Shown here in pieces: positions 59,376 to 64,000 of a stretch of 64,000 nucleotides of DNA; within the stretch, counting starts at the first letter, position 1; each line of letters begins with the position of its first letter. Both the position numbers and the translations under genes were made by a program. Source of the DNA: Argentina anserina (taxonomy: Eukaryota > Streptophyta > Magnoliopsida > Rosales > Rosaceae); assembly GCF_933775445.1 (NCBI RefSeq), contig NC_065877.1, positions 29,140,001 through 29,204,000 on the forward strand, read 5' to 3'. A model generated the notes under the pieces. The model was not told where the DNA came from. It saw only the letters and a list, made by a program, of their open reading frames with translations, and did not search any database.

Positions 59376-59420
<45 letters not shown>

Positions 59421-59958
59421 TTCAAGCATAATTTTGTAAATATTAAATTTTAATTATATTTTGGAAGCATTATCGTGATGATAAAAAGAAATGATAAAAA
59501 AAAGAACCACAAAAATATAATTTTTATAATGATTTAGAACCGTTGAATTAATAAGGATATGATTGTCTTTTCATTAAAATGACATTTAATAACTATTTTA
59601 ATTACTGATGTCAGTGACGTGGCAAGATGACAATGTATGCCACATATATAGGATTATGAGTCGAATCTGACGCCTTAACAGTGCTCTTTCACTAATTATG
59701 CCTAGCTTTTGACGTAGCGAGAGGCTCTCCTTAAGTCATATTGGTAACATAATCTTCTTTATAAATTTAAAACCCCATGACATTCAAACCAAATAAAACT
59801 AGTATCATATATATAACTGCCAAACATCAGCTCAGAGTCTGAAACTGAACTAAAATAATGTCATGTTCAAACTCAAAGTAACCTTCTAAAACTTATCTGG
59901 TTCTGCCCTATAAATCCACCATTGCATACATGAATCATATAATATTTTTAATATATTA
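59188..59958. other. AT-rich intergenic DNA
   Basis: No gene recognised. It contains the AC/AT microsatellite listed separately. Confidence 0.5.
59376..59420. repeat. (CA)n(TA)n compound microsatellite
   Basis: About 11 CA units run directly into about 11 AT units. Confidence 0.9.
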
Positions 59959-59960
59959 TA

Positions 59961-60210
59961 CTCTCTCCGTTTTTAAATATAAATCGTTTTAAGTTTTGAT
60001 TTTCGTTTTAATATATAAGTCGTTTTAGTTTTAATTCTATAGTATTTCCTAATTTATTTCTGAGCCACAATAATGACACGAATAAAAGAGAAAAATGATG
60101 AGTAGTAATTAAGAGCAATGAAGTCTTAAATATGGGTTACATTGTCATTAAAATTATTTTTTAATCTGTTGCAAACTCCTAAAACGACTTATATTAAAAA
60201 ACAGAGGGAG
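59961..60210. mobile_element. Stowaway-type MITE (Tc1/mariner)
   Basis: The 250-bp element starts CTCTCTCCGTTTTTAAATAT and ends AAAAAACAGAGGGAG, the inverse of the Stowaway consensus CTCCCTCCGT. The inverted arms extend through AAAACGACTTATAT. TA dinucleotides border both sides as target duplication. Confidence 0.92.
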
Positions 60211-60212
60211 TA

Positions 60213-60562
60213 TCTAATGAACTTAAAGTTTACAGAAAAACAAGTTGATATTTCATTCAGCACAACCATAAATGTGCAGGTGATCTGCTACACACAAATG
60301 ATAAACCATGCATATAATTACGGGAAATTCTGTTGTACGTAGCTGCATCCTATGCAGCTGCAGAATCTACCAAACACACTCTCACACACAATACGTGTAT
60401 TTTCTAACAACCCTATATCCAACATTCAATTATGTATGTATATTATACATTGCTGCACAGCAGCTGAACCCATTAATTACACCCATACTACTAGCTAGTT
60501 CATATTCTGCTTCATGCATCAATGTCGTGAACCTTGCGTAAATATCCGGCCGGATCACTTCA
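60213..60562. other. Intergenic, no gene recognised
   Basis: A 350-bp AT-rich gap between the MITE and LTR C. A short frame at 60308-60541 has no recognisable features. Confidence 0.5.
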
Positions 60563-63535
60563 TGTAACGACCCTAAAATTTCGAGCTTTAAAAACCCAAA
60601 ATTTCTAAAGTCGTTAGAACACCAAAAACAATCTCAATGAAATCGAAATCATTTAAGTGCACAGCGGATCATCACTGAGTTCTCAATACAACTCAGAACA
60701 CCAATTATTACAACCCAAATTTATAATTTAACATTACATAAGATGGAATGTAATAATCCTCACAATCTCTCACAAAACTCACAAATAAAACCACACCAAT
60801 TCTCACACACAAATCCTCGCTAGAAACCTCACCACAAGCAGGATACGAACGACTTCGAGCCTCCGGAGTCGTCACTCAATCTCCACTAATCAGCACCTGC
60901 GGAATTATCCCCTACACCATCGAATTGGTGCACCGGGATTGTAAACATAAACCCGGTAAGCTTATAGCTCGTATGAGTAAAATCAAAATATAATTCGCAT
61001 ATCAAAATATACGAAAAATCACAAATCAAAAAATATAAATGCCCTCATAAGTCAATGGCCAGCCCATCTGGTTGTCCCAAAAGAATATGAAATGAAACGC
61101 TCATGAGAAAATTAAGTAACCCTTCTGGTTACCCAATGCATTTATAATACGGGTACCAAGAACGCTGGTAAACATCTGTTACCCCTCTCGTAACACACCG
61201 TCGATACTGGATAGCCACCCGCTACCCAACATCCAAAACAATCTGAGTACCCATGAGCAGATAACCACCCGTTACCTCACATGCAGTACTAAGCTGACAT
61301 TGGGTAACCACCCGCTACCCAACATCCAAAACAATCTGAGTACTCATGAGCAGATAACCACCCGTTACCTCCCATGTAGTACTATGGCGGACAGACTAGA
61401 GCTCTAACTGTATCGTAACTTTCGCCCGGCCAAAGGCTAGGTTCCGACTTGCCAAACATGTACAATAATCTCACATCATATTGTACAAACATCACGTCCG
61501 AAGAAAAATCACATATTTTAACAATTTCCGTGTTAAAATCACGTACAATAATCACACATCATATTGTACGTTTCAAAATTATGCTCGATATAATCACAAT
61601 AAAAATCATAATAGTATATTATATAGCAAACTATATATATTCATACTTATTTACCATTTATACAATATATACATAGTCCACTATTTCCTATACATGTCAT
61701 ATTTCACAAACACATGCTCAATACACAATTTCTCGTCATTGAAATGACCATTTCTAATGAATTAATAACAGTATATAATATAATGAACTATATATATATG
61801 TACTTATTACCATTTATACAGTATATATGTAATCCACTATATTGTATACATGTTTGTCATTCATTATTAAATACTCTTGCAAAATATTGAATCACCGCGA
61901 GGGTAGATTCGTACTTATGTGAGATTTTACTCACCTTAACGAGTCGAGCGTAATTCCACAATTTCCGAAGATAATTCCTTTCCTCGCTTTATAGATCACC
62001 TTGAAAAGATAAGAAAATGATTTTAGAAACGTTTCGTAAACCTTTCAATGCCGAAACAGTAAAAATCGGTTACTGTTCAGCAATTTTCGGTTTTACGAAT
62101 GTACTGTTCACAGTTACTATTCACTGTCACTATTTACTGTCACTATTCACTGTTACTGTTCATGTATTAATGTACAAATATACAAAATAATACGTATTTC
62201 TGTACGTATGCATACTGTTTCTGTACGTATACATACTGTTTCTGTACGTATACATAATGTTTACGTATTTCTGTACGTATACATACTATTTAAATGTAAA
62301 TACAATCTTAGTAAATAAGTAATTTATATTTATATTTACCGTACGTAAAATTTAATTACATTTACCGTACGTAAATAAAATTTACATTTACATTTACCGT
62401 ACGTAAGTAAATTACCAAAATACCCTTCTCGGAATCACTGTTCACGCCGCTGCACGTGGGGTGCACGCGCCACCGCCGGCAGGCCGCGCGTGGCGCTCAC
62501 GCGCCACTCACTGTGGCAGCGCATGGGGCATACGCGCCGAGCCCAAAACCGGCGCGTAGTACGCCACCGCCGCGCCCAATCTCTTCTCCTCCTCCTCCTC
62601 TTTCTTCCCACCACCTCAGACCATTCCAAAGCTAACCCATGCACTCCCACGCGCCGCCTCTAGGTGGCGATAACCCCTCATCTTCCCACACTTCCGATCT
62701 TCTCCAATCAATCCACAAATTCATCAACAATTACAATCAACCATCAATTACATCAAATCATACCTTAATCGAAGCTAAAACCTCAGATTTGACGTCGAAA
62801 CGGCTCGGATCGCCGATGGTACTTAAACTCTTCGGGAAGAAATCAGATCGATGGATTTGGCCTCCAAGTTGAAGGCAGAGGGCACCAAGGCAAGGATCGG
62901 CTTCAAAAAGCCCTCCTCCGTGCACGTGCGTCACCGGAGATGATGGTTCGATTGGACCGACTGTGTTTGATCCCTGTGAGTCGCGCCGAGCTTTACAGCG
63001 TCGCTGGAGACCGTGCCTTGCTTGGGGAATGGTCGCGTCGTGGTCGTGATGCTGCTGATGTCGGCGGTGAGGAGCACCTCCCTCGGAGGAGGGAGATCGA
63101 GGTGCAGCCGAGAGGGAGAAGAAAGGGTCGGGCGAGAGGGAGAGGGCGGCGGAGTGAAATGAGAGAGAAGGGTTTTTCTGAAATGGAAAATCCTAAACAC
63201 AATTATCCTATTTATACTAGTTTCCAAATCGGAAACTAACTTCCGACATTAATAACTTTTACGTACATCGTCCGATTAGAACGCGTCACATATCCACAAA
63301 CTCGTATCGACGAGCCCTACAACTTTCGTGAAGGACGTTTTCGCAAACGAGCGACGGAATAAAAGTCGATAAAATTCGTTCGGAAACGTAACGTTTTTCT
63401 AATTAAACGTTCCGAGAACGTTTCCGTTTTTCGTTTCGTCACATCGCAACTAATCACATTCGTTTTAATTGAATTTCACAACTTTATAGAATTCAAATCA
63501 AACTAATATTGTTTTAAAAATTTAGGGTTATTACA
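60563..63535 (-). mobile_element. LTR C, 3' LTR of a Ty3/gypsy element leaving the window
   Basis: This 2973-bp unit runs TGTAACGACCC...TTTAGGGTTATTACA and is followed directly by a polypurine tract and the 3' end of pol. It is thus the 3' LTR of a minus-strand element whose body lies to the right. Most of it follows LTR B, but about 61785-62100 follows LTR A almost base for base. TTTACCGTACGTAAA-type palindromes recur at 62330-62410. The GC-rich frames at 62435-63239 are LTR leader sequence. Confidence 0.93.
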
Positions 63536-63550
63536 ATCTACCCCCTTAAA
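63536..63550 (-). promoter_or_regulatory. Polypurine tract of the gypsy element
   Basis: On the minus strand TTTAAGGGGGTAGAT directly precedes the LTR start TGTAATAACCC. This is the normal place and composition for the plus-strand primer. Confidence 0.8.
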
Positions 63551-63574
63551 GGAATTTTGTCCCGAAATTCAAAC

Positions 63575-64000
63575 TCACTCAAAAAACAACTGTGGATATC
63601 TGGTCATCATGTCTGACTCTAGCTCCCAAGATGCATCACCCTCATCATGGTGACTCCACAACACCTTGACTAGCTCAACTTCTCTCCTCCGAAGCTTCTT
63701 TGTGGATCTATCTAGAATACCAACCGGCTAAACAACAAAAGTGGCATTTTCCTTCACTTCAATGGTGCTATGATCGATCACATGTGACTCATCTGGTATA
63801 TACTTCCTCAGCATGGAAATGTGGAAGACGTTGTGAACGATCGACATGCTAGTAGGCAGGGCTAGTCGATATGCTAGTTCACCCACCATCTCAAGTATCT
63901 CAAAGGGCCCAACGTACCTCGGTGCCAACTTTCCCTTCTTGCCGAATCTCACTACACCCCTCATGGGTGAAACTTTCAAGAACACATGATCACCGATCTC
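63575..64000 (-). pseudogene. Ty3/gypsy pol, integrase C-terminus plus chromodomain-like end (partial)
   Basis: The minus-strand frame enters from the right edge and reads like the integrase C-terminal region of Tekay/Del chromoviruses: RFGKKGKLAPRYVGPFEIL, AYRLALP, then NVFHISMLRKY. After an in-frame TAG at 63728-63730 the frame continues with GILDRSTKKLRRREVELVKV and LWSHH...WELE, a chromodomain-like tail, ending at a TGA at 63575-63577. Family knowledge: this region guides insertion into chromatin. The internal stop suggests a defective copy unless read through. The rest of pol and gag lie outside the window. Confidence 0.85.

Overview
This is a nuclear plant (eudicot) genomic window. It has intron-rich genes with GT-AG junctions, AT-rich intergenic DNA, long (CT)n/(GA)n/(TA)n microsatellites, and several classes of plant transposons. 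The gene set and repeat style would fit a Rosaceae genome such as strawberry or rose, but that placement is inference; nothing here fixes the species.

Layout. 0-8 kb: a VIK-like ankyrin/Raf-like kinase gene (+, 12 coding exons) runs convergently against a single-exon MTP12-type zinc transporter gene (-). 9-15 kb: a 5.5-kb insertion carrying a decayed, intron-containing plant-mobile-domain (PMD) gene lies between two 261-bp direct repeats that differ at only about 3 positions. 15.5-20.4 kb: a complete MATE/DTX transporter gene (+, 8 exons) is convergent with a single-exon PIF1-type helicase gene (-). 23.4-26.6 kb: a broken hAT-type transposase relic (-). 27.1-27.7 kb: an ACCGAACC-rich repeat with tRNA-like boxes. 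27.7-37.5 kb: a CACTA-like element with arrays of CGACATAT-type subterminal motifs at both ends. It holds a 5'-truncated, mutated copy of the plant TFIIB-related gene PBRP and two solo LTRs of a long-LTR Ty3/gypsy family. 37.5-44 kb: a gene-poor stretch in which no gene was recognised. 44-45 kb: a Harbinger/Tourist-like element flanked by an unusual 28-bp direct repeat. 45.6-52.4 kb: a gene for a 1250-residue plant protein of unknown function, with a small Helitron in its 2.9-kb intron. 53.7-54.8 kb: an HVA22-family gene (-). 55.4-64 kb: nested LTRs of the same gypsy family, a Stowaway MITE, and the LTR plus 3' end of pol of a gypsy element that continues past the right edge.

The intact genes (kinase, Zn transporter, MATE, PIF1 helicase, unknown 1250-residue protein, HVA22) are unrelated housekeeping or signalling genes and do not form a pathway. 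The most distinctive features are in the transposon landscape: the 261-bp duplication around the PMD insertion, the captured PBRP fragment, an LTR that looks like a mosaic of two subfamilies, and a solo LTR nested in another LTR with a perfect target-site duplication. Exon coordinates were worked out by hand from reading frame, splice sites and protein family resemblance; no alignment or database search was run.
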